Positions 57,031 to 64,000 of a DNA stretch of 64,000 nucleotides are shown piece by piece. The notes beneath the pieces are model-generated. The model had not been told where the DNA came from. It searched no databases and saw only the letters and a list, made by a program, of their open reading frames with translations. Both the position numbers and the translations under genes were made by a program. The stretch lies in the NCBI RefSeq assembly GCF_011682235.2, contig NZ_CP076718.1:1424827-1488826 (forward strand), given 5' to 3'. Within the stretch, counting starts at the first letter, position 1, and each line of letters starts with the position of its first letter. The stretch is from Rhodocaloribacter litoris. GTDB taxonomy: Bacteria > Bacteroidota > Rhodothermia > Rhodothermales > ISCAR-4553.

Positions 57031-58161
57031 ATGGCCACGCTACAACCATCCATCGCCCTCTCGCCCACCATACCGCGCCTCGACCGGCGCGACATCTGGC
57101 TGGTGAGCCCCTTCTACGACCTGACCTTCATCATCTTCTCGTCCGTCCTGCTGGTGTTTCCCCACATCAGCCACGCCTTTCTGCAGAGCAACATCTACGT
57201 CGACCTGATCGTGACGATGCTCATCGGCGGGCCGCACCTGTTCGCAACCTACACGATGACGCTCATGGAACCGGACTTCCGCCGGCGCTATCCGGTCTAT
57301 GCCCGGGGCGCCTACCTGCTGCCGGTCCTCATCGTCACGCTGGCCGTCCTCAACCTGACGTTGCTCGTAACGATCTTCTTCTTCTGGGCCTCGGTGCACG
57401 TCATCCACCAGGCCGCCTACGTGGCCGACGCCTACCGGATGAAGGACCCGCGCGGCTGGCGATGGACCTCCCGCATCATCGACTACGGCCTGCTCTTCAC
57501 CTCCCTCTACCCCATCGCCACCAGCAAGCTGATCCACAGCCAGTTCGAAACCGGCGGGCGCACCCTCCTCTTCCCCGACTTTCTCCGGATGGAGTGGCTC
57601 CCTTACGTCGTCTGGGTGCTGTTCCTCGGCTTCCTGGCGGCCTTCCTCGTCAAGACCGTGTGGGAATACCGGCACGGGCTCTTTCACGGCCCGAAAACGC
57701 TCCACATGGCGGTGGCGACCGGGCTCTTCCTGATCACACCCACGCTCGAAAACCTGGATGTGGCCTTTCAGGGCCTCAACGTCTGGCACTCGTTCCAGTA
57801 CCTGGCCGTCGTGCTCTACCTGAACCGGCTGCGGGCCCGGCGCGGGCTGATGAGCTCGCGCATGGTGCAGAAGATCTCCGGCAGCGGGTTCAAGCTCTAC
57901 GGCATGTGCCTGGCCTTCACCCTCGGCGCCGGTGTCCTCTTCCTGGCCACGCTGGGCCTCGTCGTCCACTTCGGCTGGTTCGAAACCGGCCAGATGATGG
58001 GCTCCCTCCTGCACGACCAGGTCTACAGCGACCAGCATTACTTCGCCTTCTACAGCGTCGTCCTCTCGTTCCTGCTGATCCACTACTACTTCGACCACTT
58101 CATCTTCCTCGGCATCGACGAGAAGATCACCCCGGCGTTTGCCCCGCTCGACCCGCGCTGA
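57031..58161 (+). CDS. Polytopic membrane protein rich in intramembrane His
   Basis: 376 residues from ATG 57031; the open frame upstream is spurious. About eight membrane helices. Many His residues lie in or near helices: His45/48 (FPHISHAF), His69, His123 and His126 (SVHVIHQ), His253 (VWHSFQYL), His337, His351 and His356 (HYYFDHF). Such patterns occur in membrane di-iron or haem oxygenases (for example Brp/Blh or desaturases), but the spacing does not match any I can name. I do not recognise the family. It follows the Cys-motif lipoprotein by 163 bp in the same direction. Confidence 0.65.
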   Translation: MATLQPSIALSPTIPRLDRRDIWLVSPFYDLTFIIFSSVLLVFPHISHAFLQSNIYVDLIVTMLIGGPHLFATYTMTLMEPDFRRRYPVYARGAYLLPVLIVTLAVLNLTLLVTIFFFWASVHVIHQAAYVADAYRMKDPRGWRWTSRIIDYGLLFTSLYPIATSKLIHSQFETGGRTLLFPDFLRMEWLPYVVWVLFLGFLAAFLVKTVWEYRHGLFHGPKTLHMAVATGLFLITPTLENLDVAFQGLNVWHSFQYLAVVLYLNRLRARRGLMSSRMVQKISGSGFKLYGMCLAFTLGAGVLFLATLGLVVHFGWFETGQMMGSLLHDQVYSDQHYFAFYSVVLSFLLIHYYFDHFIFLGIDEKITPAFAPLDPR

Positions 58162-58177
58162 CAGGGACAAAAAAAGG

Positions 58178-58278
58178 GACCTGACCGGCGAACGGCCCGT
58201 AGCGCTCCCCCACATCCCTTGGCAACTACGAAGGCAGCCGGTATGGACGCGTCACGCGTCCAGATCGCCGGTCAGGTC
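58178..58278. repeat. Nested inverted repeat (outer arms 14 bp, inner palindrome)
   Basis: GACCTGACCGGCGA (58178-58191) and its exact complement TCGCCGGTCAGGTC (58265-58278) enclose 73 bp containing the palindrome TGGACGCG-TCA-CGCGTCCA (58244-58262). An A-run precedes and TTTT follows, so it could act as a bidirectional terminator between the membrane protein and CusF-like genes, or be a mobile palindromic element. Confidence 0.7.
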
Positions 58279-58305
58279 TTTTCAAGGACAACGGAGAAGG
58301 CCGCA

Positions 58306-58677
58306 TTATTCCCGCACCTTCTCGATACGGCGAACATAGACCCGGTCGTTTTCGACGATGAGGTCGAAGCGCACCCGGTCCCCCCGCGCGATGCCCGCGA
58401 CGAGGGTCGTGTCGTGCAGGGCGAAGGGCATGGTCATGGCATCCATGAAGCCGGGGATGGCCTCGTGTTCGATGACGATGAAGTCCCGGCTCGGGGTGAT
58501 GTTTCGGACTACGCCGGTGGCCTCGTAGGTTTGCCCGACGGCTTCGGCCACGGCGGTATCGGCGGAGACCGCCGCGCCCCGGTCTGACGAAGGCGTTCCG
58601 GCCGGCTCCCGCGCACACCCGGCGAGCACCAGGCCGGCCAGGAGCCAGTACCACCTGCTTTTCGTCCGGCACCTCAT
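58306..58677 (-). CDS. CusF-like copper-binding lipoprotein
   Basis: 123 residues from ATG 58677. The signal has lipobox LAGC (Cys near 21). The rest is an OB-fold with GVVRNITPSRDFIVIEHEAIPGFMDAMTMPFAL and GIARGDRVRFDLIVENDRVYVRRIE, matching the copper-binding domain of CusF and related periplasmic proteins (His and the Met residues of AMTM are the usual Cu ligands; the Trp seen in E. coli CusF is not at the same place). It would hold or deliver copper in the periplasm. No efflux pump is in the window. Confidence 0.82.
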   Translation of the reverse strand: MRCRTKSRWYWLLAGLVLAGCAREPAGTPSSDRGAAVSADTAVAEAVGQTYEATGVVRNITPSRDFIVIEHEAIPGFMDAMTMPFALHDTTLVAGIARGDRVRFDLIVENDRVYVRRIEKVRE

Positions 58678-58813
58678 GGATGATCCGTGATCCGGGCAGC
58701 GAGAGCACACACAGGGTTGGGTTGCCCCGTCCCCGCCCGGCGTTACACGAGGGGGTCGGCGGCCGCGTCCCGGACGGGCAGGGTGATGTCCCATCGCCCG
58801 GCAGCCCATCAAG

Positions 58814-58842
58814 CTGGGTGGCCGCGTCACGCGGCCACCCAG
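58814..58842. repeat. Perfect palindrome overlapping a stop codon (REP-like)
   Basis: Arms CTGGGTGGCCGCG and CGCGGCCACCCAG (13 bp) around loop TCA. On the minus strand the loop is the TGA stop of the SH3-cysteine hydrolase gene and the arm encodes its last residues. It is related to the palindromes at 58244, 58963 and 8626. Confidence 0.85.
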
Positions 58843-59762
58843 AACCCGAAGGCACGGAACCGGGTGGAGGTCCACCAGACGGGGGTGCCGTAACGAAAGT
58901 TGGTGCGGCCTGCCTGGCTCTGCAGCGGTGCACGCACGATGGGCGTGGTGCCATCGCCTTCTCGGACGCGTGACGCGTCCGGTTCCCGCCGTGCCCGGTG
59001 ACCGTTACGCTCGGGCACGACCACGCAGATGTGCCCCGAAAAGTTGAGGTTCCTGCGCTGGGCACAGATGAGCCCGATGCCCCCCGCATTGGCAGCCTCC
59101 TGCAACGTCGTCAGGTCAAAGACCCGTTTCCATCCGAACTGCGGGCCGAAGTCGTCCAGCCAGTCGTAGAGGCTGTTCGCGTTGAGTTCGTGGATCGTCT
59201 CGCCGTAGCGCGGGATGACCTCCCGGCCCGCCGCCAGCGCCGCGATGGCTCCCGGGCGCCACCACACCCGGGGCAGATAGACCCCGGCCAGGTAGCAGTA
59301 GTCGCAGGCATAGATGTTGCAAAACGTGGTGGCCGCCTTCGGCAGGTAGCGCACCCGGCGCTCGACGTCGAGCCACGCCACGATGCCCCCCAGGTCGGCG
59401 GCCTGCTCGGCGGGGGTGGCACGGGGGCGGCGGGAGGGACGGGGCGTCTCACCCAGCGGAAAGGCCCGCCCGCCGTCACGGTCGCGTGTGATGTCCGGGC
59501 GGTTCTCGGCCAGGTGCACCGCCGAGATGGCCTGCCGGGGCGGCGGCACGGTGAAATCCGCGAGCGGCGTGAGGAAACGATGCGCGACGAACCCTTCGAG
59601 CCGGCTTCCCCGGAAGTTCGTTGCCACCTTCCACCAGCCGCCGCCGGCATCTTCCAGCCGGGTCACTTCGTGCCCGTGCGGCAGCACCGCAAGACGCGTC
59701 GCCGCACGGACGACCGGCTCCGAGCGCAGGTTCAGGGCACTGGCTTCCACTTTGAATTGCAT
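58827..59762 (-). CDS. SH3-domain protein with cysteine amidohydrolase-like (CHAP/NlpC-type) domain
   Basis: 311 residues from ATG 59762. An SH3-like domain (about 1-66; ALNLRSEP ... GGWWKVATN) is followed by a catalytic domain with Cys148 in TTFCNIYACDYCYLAG and His244 in SGHICVVVPE, the Cys-His order of CHAP/NlpC peptidoglycan amidohydrolases and phage endolysins. There is no signal peptide. The protein includes PDASRVRE encoded by an in-frame palindrome (58963-58981), and it ends in the palindrome at 58814. It is followed by the CusF-like gene. Cell-wall or phage-derived hydrolase is the likely role. Confidence 0.7.
   Translation of the reverse strand: MQFKVEASALNLRSEPVVRAATRLAVLPHGHEVTRLEDAGGGWWKVATNFRGSRLEGFVAHRFLTPLADFTVPPPRQAISAVHLAENRPDITRDRDGGRAFPLGETPRPSRRPRATPAEQAADLGGIVAWLDVERRVRYLPKAATTFCNIYACDYCYLAGVYLPRVWWRPGAIAALAAGREVIPRYGETIHELNANSLYDWLDDFGPQFGWKRVFDLTTLQEAANAGGIGLICAQRRNLNFSGHICVVVPERNGHRARREPDASRVREGDGTTPIVRAPLQSQAGRTNFRYGTPVWWTSTRFRAFGFWVAA
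58963..58981. repeat. REP-like palindrome inside a coding region
   Basis: CGGACGCG-TGA-CGCGTCCG. It lies in frame within the SH3-cysteine hydrolase gene and shares the GGACGCG/CGCGTCC core with the copy at 58244. A degenerate relative is at 59778-59796, just upstream of the same gene. Confidence 0.8.
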
Positions 59763-60027
59763 GGGCGGGAGAGCTATGGACCGCGTGACACGGCCTGCGT
59801 GAGCGGATGAGGTGAATCCTCCCAGCACAGCATGGATTACGGCCGGTATGCCCGCCACGACTCGATGGCGCTCCGGTTGTCGAAATCCAGATCAGGGATG
59901 CTCCATGATACGCAATTGCCTGCTCCCGAACACAAAAAAAACCAGCGTGATGCGTATGGCGCCGAATATTTCACGCCCTGGAGTTCGGGGCGAGCGTGCG
60001 TGCCCCGGGCATGCCCCGCGGCCGGCC

Positions 60028-60840
60028 TCAGAGCAGGTGCTTCACCCGCCCGCCGTCGACGACGAGCGCCGTGCCGGTGATGTAGCCGGCGCGCGCGCTG
60101 ACCAGAAAAGCCGCGGCGGCGGCAAACTCCGCCTCCGTGCCGATGCGCCGGAGCGCGTTGGCCTCGGCCCATCCCCGCTCGATCTCCTCGACCGAGCTGC
60201 CCGTCCGTGCCCGGATGGCCTCGGCCAGCTCGACCAGCCGGTCCGTGCGCGTATAGCCCGGCAAGATGGTGTTGACCGTGATGCCCTCCGGTCCCAGCTC
60301 CAGCGCCAGGCTCTTGGCAAACCCCTGCACCCCCGCCCGCGCCACGTTGGACAGGTAGAGGTTCGGGATGGGCTCTTTGGCCGAGACGGAGGTGATCATG
60401 AGAATGCGGGCCAGCCCGTCCCCGGCGGCAGCCTTGCGCAGATGCGGCAGGGCGTGACGGCACAGGTTGATCGTGCTCATCAGGTTGAGCTCGAGCGCGG
60501 CCCGCCACTGCGCCGCGTCGAAGTCGTCCACGAAGCCGGCCGGCGGCCCGCCCGCGTTCGTGACGAGGATGTGCAAACCGCCGAAGTGCCCGACGGTCCG
60601 CAGCATGGCTTCCTCGATCTGCGCCTCGTCGGTCACGTCGCAGGCGACCGGGAGGACGTGCTCCCACGAGATGCCGGCGGCCTCCCGGATGTAGGTGGCC
60701 GCCTCTTCGATGCGCCCGGGGTCGCGTGAACAGACCGCCACGCGGCAGCCCTCGCGCGCCAGTTCCAGGGCGACGGCCCGGCCGAGGCCACGGCTGGCCC
60801 CCGCCACGAAAGCGATACGGTCCCTGATACCTAGATCCAT
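60028..60840 (-). CDS. SDR-family oxidoreductase with altered active site
   Basis: 270 residues: Rossmann motif GASRGLG, NAG (VTNAGGPP), Ser in MITSVSAKEP and Tyr in NLYLSNVARAGV. The Lys of the usual YxxxK is replaced by Val, and the LSNVARAGV pattern marks the BKR-like SDR subgroup whose members lack a full catalytic tetrad. It may be a reductase using other residues, or a non-classical one; substrate unknown. GITVNTILPGYTRTDR and YITGTALVVDGG are standard late motifs. It is divergent from ridA, 140 bp apart. Confidence 0.85.
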   Translation of the reverse strand: MDLGIRDRIAFVAGASRGLGRAVALELAREGCRVAVCSRDPGRIEEAATYIREAAGISWEHVLPVACDVTDEAQIEEAMLRTVGHFGGLHILVTNAGGPPAGFVDDFDAAQWRAALELNLMSTINLCRHALPHLRKAAAGDGLARILMITSVSAKEPIPNLYLSNVARAGVQGFAKSLALELGPEGITVNTILPGYTRTDRLVELAEAIRARTGSSVEEIERGWAEANALRRIGTEAEFAAAAAFLVSARAGYITGTALVVDGGRVKHLL

Positions 60841-60980
60841 GAAAAAACGATTTCAGAGCGTGGAAGGACAGGCTCACACCGGCAAGCCGGCACCGGATAT
60901 TAAAACAATATTCGTTTGTTTTCATACCGGGCACAGCGGAAGTTACGTCCGTCGTAACGTAATGGACCCCCTGAACGTCT

Positions 60981-61382
60981 ATGCCTCGCCAAGCTGCCCC
61001 GAGCACCCGTTCCCGCATCAAGACCCCGCTGGCCCCGGCGGCCATCGGGCCCTACAGCCAGGCGGTGCTGATCGGTAACACGCTGTACTGCAGCGGCCAG
61101 ATCGCCATCGATCCCAAGACCGGGCACCTCATCGATGAAGGCATCGAAGCCGAGACCGAGCGGGTCCTCGAAAACCTGGGCGCGGTACTGAAAGCCGCCG
61201 GCATGGACTACCGGCATGTGGTGCGCTGCACGGTCTATCTGACCGACATCAACGACTACGCCCAGGTGAATGAGATCTACGCCCGGTACTTCAGCGAGGC
61301 CCCGCCGGCGCGCGAAGCCGTTCAGGTGGCGGCCCTGCCCCGGGGCGCACGCGTCGAGATCTCGTGCGTGGCCGTCCGCTGA
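60981..61382 (+). CDS. ridA: RidA-family enamine/imine deaminase
   Basis: 133 residues. RidA hydrolyses reactive 2-aminoacrylate-type enamines produced by pyridoxal-phosphate enzymes. Signatures visible: APAAIGPYSQAV, LYCSGQIAIDP, VVRCTVYLTDINDYAQVNEIYARYF and ARVEISCVAVR, with the substrate-binding Arg in the PPAREAVQVAALPRGARVEI segment. A short basic N-terminal extension precedes the family start. It is convergent with the lipoprotein gene at 61399. Confidence 0.93.
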   Translation: MPRQAAPSTRSRIKTPLAPAAIGPYSQAVLIGNTLYCSGQIAIDPKTGHLIDEGIEAETERVLENLGAVLKAAGMDYRHVVRCTVYLTDINDYAQVNEIYARYFSEAPPAREAVQVAALPRGARVEISCVAVR

Positions 61383-61398
61383 AGGGCCGAACGCTGTC

Positions 61399-61974
61399 TC
61401 AGAGTCCCTCCACTTCGAGCCGGAACGTCATCACGAGGGCCATCTCATACTCTTCCGACGGCACCAGTTCCCGGGCGTTGATCTGCAGGATCACCTCGAA
61501 ATCGTTGCGGGTCAGGAAGGCCGTCACATCCCGGTTCGGCAGCACGTTCAGCGTGGCTTCCCGGGCCGCCGGAAAGCCGCTCCGGTTCGCCACCTCGGTG
61601 GCCGAAAGCCCGTCCGCCTCGAACTTGAGGATCGCCTGATCGAGGAAATCGAACTGCTCGTCGATCGGGAAGAGCATCACCAGCCGGGCCGATTCCAGCC
61701 GCGCCGAGACGAGGTCGGCTTTCGAAAAACCCTGGTCCTGCAAGAACGGGCCGAGATCGACCTCGCAGTCGCAGCTCACGTCGCGCAGTTGTCCGACCGG
61801 GAAACCGTCCGACACGAAGCGGAAGCCGATGTCGCGGCCTTCGGCATCTTCGGACACCTCCGGGCGCAGGACGATGGTTCCGCCCTCCTCACCGACCGAG
61901 TCGCAGCCGGTAAGGAGAAGGAGCGCCAGCACGGCAAGGACCGGAAAGCGAAGAACCGAACACGTCGTTTGCAT
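61399..61974 (-). CDS. Lipoprotein of unknown function
   Basis: About 191 residues from ATG 61974 (GTG 9 bp upstream possible). Signal with lipobox LTGC (Cys24). The mature protein is acidic with beta-rich stretches; CDCEVDLGPFLQDQGFSKADLVSARLESARL and ADGLSATEVANRS are unusual. It contains no known domain. It lies downstream of apt on the same strand (about 40 bp), so the two may be co-transcribed. Confidence 0.65.
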   Translation of the reverse strand: MQTTCSVLRFPVLAVLALLLLTGCDSVGEEGGTIVLRPEVSEDAEGRDIGFRFVSDGFPVGQLRDVSCDCEVDLGPFLQDQGFSKADLVSARLESARLVMLFPIDEQFDFLDQAILKFEADGLSATEVANRSGFPAAREATLNVLPNRDVTAFLTRNDFEVILQINARELVPSEEYEMALVMTFRLEVEGL

Positions 61975-62013
61975 CGGGGTCACGGGGCAGGGTTGGGTCC
62001 GGGTGGGTGAAGC

Positions 62014-62541
62014 TCAGAAGCGCAGCACGGCATGAACGGGCACGTTGCCATCGAGGCGGGTACGTCCTTCGAGGAAGCCGAGTTCGATCAGGAAGGCACA
62101 GCCGACGACGCCGGCGCCGGCGCGTTGCACGAGCCGGGTGGTCGCTGCCGCCGTGCCGCCCGTGGCGATGACGTCGTCGTGGATCAGCACCCGGTCGCCG
62201 GGCCCGAGCGCGTCGACGTGCATCTCGATGGTATCGGTGCCGTACTCCAGCGCATACGTTTCCTGTACGGTCCGATACGGCAGTTTGCCGGCCTTGCGCA
62301 CCGGCACGAAGCCCGCGCCGAGGTGCTGGGCCAGCATGCTCCCGAGGATGAAGCCCCGCGCCTCGATGGCCACGACGCGGGTGACGCCCGTCTCCTCGAA
62401 GGGAGCGGCCAGCAACCGCACCGCCTCACGCAGCAGGTCCGGCCGGGCCAGGAGCGGCGTGATGTCCTTGAACTGGATGCCGGGCCGGGGAAAGTCGGGA
62501 ATGGTACGCACTGCTTCACGCAGTGCCTCGGGCACGTTCAT
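62014..62541 (-). CDS. apt: Adenine phosphoribosyltransferase
   Basis: 175 residues from ATG 62541. It makes AMP from adenine and PRPP, salvaging purines. Signatures: IPDFPRPGIQFKDITPLL, VAIEARGFILGSML, VRKAGKLPYRT, and the PRPP loop VLIHDDVIATGGTA. The frame is open 320 bp upstream but this is spurious; the amidase gene ends 34 bp upstream of this start. Function and length are standard. Confidence 0.96.
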   Translation of the reverse strand: MNVPEALREAVRTIPDFPRPGIQFKDITPLLARPDLLREAVRLLAAPFEETGVTRVVAIEARGFILGSMLAQHLGAGFVPVRKAGKLPYRTVQETYALEYGTDTIEMHVDALGPGDRVLIHDDVIATGGTAAATTRLVQRAGAGVVGCAFLIELGFLEGRTRLDGNVPVHAVLRF

Positions 62542-62575
62542 GGGGATTCTGGAACGGGCTGCCCCGCCCCGTCGA

Positions 62576-63751
62576 TCACTGGGCCGAGACGAGGTGCAGT
62601 CCCTTTTCGTAGTCATGCTTGAAGGCGCGGACGGCTCTGAAGATAGCACTTGCCATGTAAGCCTGCCCGTCTTCGCTACGCAAAAAAGCGGCTTCTTCCG
62701 GATTTGAGATAAAGCCGAGTTCAACGAGCAGGGCCGGCATCGAGGCGCTCCAGAGCACGTAGAACCCGGCCTGTTTGACCCCCCGGCTTTTGCGCCCCAC
62801 CCGTTCGGCAAACTGCTGTTCGACCAGCCCGGCCAGGTACTCGCTCTGGCGCATGTAGGCACTCTGTATGAGCTGCATCCGAATCAGGTCGCGCTCGTCG
62901 AAGTTTTTGTAGTGCTCCTGATCTTCCTCGAAGCGGATCACGCTGTTTTCCCGCTCCATCACGGCACGGGCGGCGGCGGTCTTGTGCATCCCCAGAAAAT
63001 AGGTTTCCGTGCCACGGGCGCTCCGGTTGCGGGAAGCGTTGGCGTGGAGCGAGATGAAGAGCTTGCCCCCGGCCTCATTGGCCATGTGGCCGCGTTCCTT
63101 CAGGGGGATGAAGCGATCGTCCTCGCGGGTGTAGACCACCCGGACGCCGAGCCGCTCTTCCAGGTATTGCCCGAGCTTGCGTGCCACGGCGAGCACGAGG
63201 TCCTTCTCCCGCAGCCCACCGGCCCCGATGGCGCCGGTATCCCGCCCCCCGTGCCCGGGGTCGATGACGATGGTATCGAGGCGCCATCGCTCGCGTGCAT
63301 CGGAGGCCGGCTCCACGTGGCGCGCCACCGGCCCGGAAACCTCCGGCGTGGTCAGGCCAAGCAGCAGGTCGGTCGTTTCACGATCCCGGTAAACCCTCGG
63401 GACGACCTGCGGGTCGGCAAGCGAGAAGCGCAGGTGCAGGTGCTGCCCCTTCTGCACCAGTTCATAGGCCCGAACGGGCCCCTGCGGGGGATCTTTCCGG
63501 CAAGCGGCTGCAAGCCCGGTGTTGAACAGGATCAGTTCGAGGACATCGTCGCCGGACCGCAGCGGCTCGCTGTAGGCGACGATGGTCTCGCTCGTATGGA
63601 TACGAACGACGTAGCCCTGCCCGTCGGCGCGGGGCGTGAACGACACCCGCTCGACGGCCGGCGATGCCCACGATACCGGGACCAACAGCGCCAACAACGC
63701 CGTAAGGCCCCACCGCCGCAACCGGCTTTCTCTGTCACGTGCTCCCATCAT
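62576..63751 (-). CDS. N-acetylmuramoyl-L-alanine amidase (AmiC-like)
   Basis: 391 residues; two adjacent ATGs at 63751 and 63748. A signal peptide (LTALLALLVPVSWA) and an AMIN-like domain (about 35-135) precede an Amidase_3 catalytic domain: IVIDPGHGGRDTGAIG (Zn ligand His), the Glu of LREKDLVLAVA, FISLHANAS (Zn ligand His) and MPALLVELGFISNPEEA (catalytic Glu). It cleaves peptidoglycan stem peptides in the periplasm, for cell separation or remodelling. It is first in a minus-strand group with apt and the lipoprotein. Confidence 0.94.
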   Translation of the reverse strand: MMGARDRESRLRRWGLTALLALLVPVSWASPAVERVSFTPRADGQGYVVRIHTSETIVAYSEPLRSGDDVLELILFNTGLAAACRKDPPQGPVRAYELVQKGQHLHLRFSLADPQVVPRVYRDRETTDLLLGLTTPEVSGPVARHVEPASDARERWRLDTIVIDPGHGGRDTGAIGAGGLREKDLVLAVARKLGQYLEERLGVRVVYTREDDRFIPLKERGHMANEAGGKLFISLHANASRNRSARGTETYFLGMHKTAAARAVMERENSVIRFEEDQEHYKNFDERDLIRMQLIQSAYMRQSEYLAGLVEQQFAERVGRKSRGVKQAGFYVLWSASMPALLVELGFISNPEEAAFLRSEDGQAYMASAIFRAVRAFKHDYEKGLHLVSAQ

Positions 63752-63911
63752 GCGATCGTCCTATCCGGTCCATCTCCTCATCCTGCCTCAAAGAAAGTGC
63801 CCGACATCCGGCCCTTCACATTCCCGCGCATGAACGGCCGAAAAATAGGGATTTTTCCGCACAATCGCGCCATACCGCGCGGGCACGCCCGCCTCGAGGG
63901 GGAATGCCCCG

Positions 63912-63947
63912 AAAAAAGGGCCTCCGTCCGGTTCAGGACGAAGACCC
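63912..63947 (-). terminator. Rho-independent terminator
   Basis: On the minus strand GGGTCTTCGTCC (63947-63936), loop TGAACC and GGACGGAGGCCC (63929-63918) form a 12-bp stem with two G-U pairs, followed by TTTTTT (63917-63912). It lies 6 bp after a stop codon at 63953, implying a gene entering from beyond the right edge. Confidence 0.8.
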
Positions 63948-63952
63948 TTCCG

Positions 63953-64000
63953 TCACCCCGGCCTGGAAGATCTTGCCGGATCCGTTGCACGGCGCCCCGG
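63953..64000 (-). CDS. Possible 3' end of a gene cut by the window edge
   Basis: One minus-strand frame reads 15 codons into TGA at 63955-63953, immediately before the terminator at 63947. The frame cannot be proved from so short a stretch, and no function can be assigned. Confidence 0.3.
   Translation of the reverse strand, partial: PGRRATDPARSSRPG

Overview
The window reads as a high-GC, densely coded chromosome segment of a Rhodothermota/Bacteroidota-type bacterium, most like the thermophilic Rhodothermales. Pointers are a TonB-dependent receptor with a CarboxypepD_reg-like N-terminus and a DUF4249-like lipoprotein partner, a predicted type IX secretion sorting domain (gene at 47904), a short primary sigma factor without region 1.1, a two-component propeller hybrid kinase, a Bacteroidota-type promoter (TTG, 21 bp, TATATTTG) in front of arsR, the folP-cdaA pair, few Shine-Dalgarno sequences, and a GH63-type hydrolase of the kind linked to mannosylglycerate/glucosylglycerate in thermophiles. 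This assignment is inferred from gene content only. I saw no rRNA, tRNA or CRISPR.

Layout. 1-0.8 kb: arsM (cut by the window edge) and arsR behind an operator/promoter. 0.9-2.8 kb: a MATE exporter convergent with a HmuY-like secreted protein. 2.9-12.7 kb: a long minus-strand run with a Nudix hydrolase, two unknown envelope genes, two ABC exporter half-transporters flanking RNase Z, and an orphan multi-PAS histidine kinase. 12.9-14.6 kb: a GAF-PP2C phosphatase and a STAS protein (partner-switching parts). 14.6-19.4 kb: a GNAT enzyme and a 1342-residue propeller hybrid kinase. 19.8-25.8 kb: a serine hydrolase, then a minus-strand lipid-transport group (mlaE, mlaF, mlaD-like, AI-2E-family permease, small membrane protein). 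26-28.8 kb: a Ca2+/Na+ antiporter, an acidic-tailed unknown and a second PP2C. 28.9-34.1 kb: a giant TamB-like protein with internal repeats. 34.4-39 kb: a lipobox-bearing MscS channel overlapping a 1132-residue P-loop ATPase. 39-45 kb: rpoD, a GH3-family enzyme, folP, cdaA, pcm and a small papain-like candidate. 45-47.8 kb: a GH63 hydrolase with an intact ISAs1-family element just upstream. 47.9-54.4 kb: two FG-GAP repeat proteins, then the TonB receptor and its lipoprotein. 54.5-58.7 kb: a DMT permease, two paralogous Cys-containing exported proteins, a His-rich membrane protein and a CusF-like copper protein. 58.8-63.8 kb: an SH3-cysteine hydrolase surrounded by REP-like palindromes, an SDR, RidA, a lipoprotein, apt and an N-acetylmuramoyl-L-alanine amidase.

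Themes. The window is dominated by envelope biology (Mla-type lipid transport, TamB, amidase, ABC/MATE export, TonB uptake, secreted repeat proteins) and by signalling without visible partners (two large kinases, two PP2C phosphatases, one STAS protein, c-di-AMP synthesis). The best candidates for something undescribed are the lipidated-MscS/ATPase pair, the palindromes embedded in the SH3-cysteine hydrolase gene, the paired Cys-motif exported proteins and the small papain-like protein after pcm.
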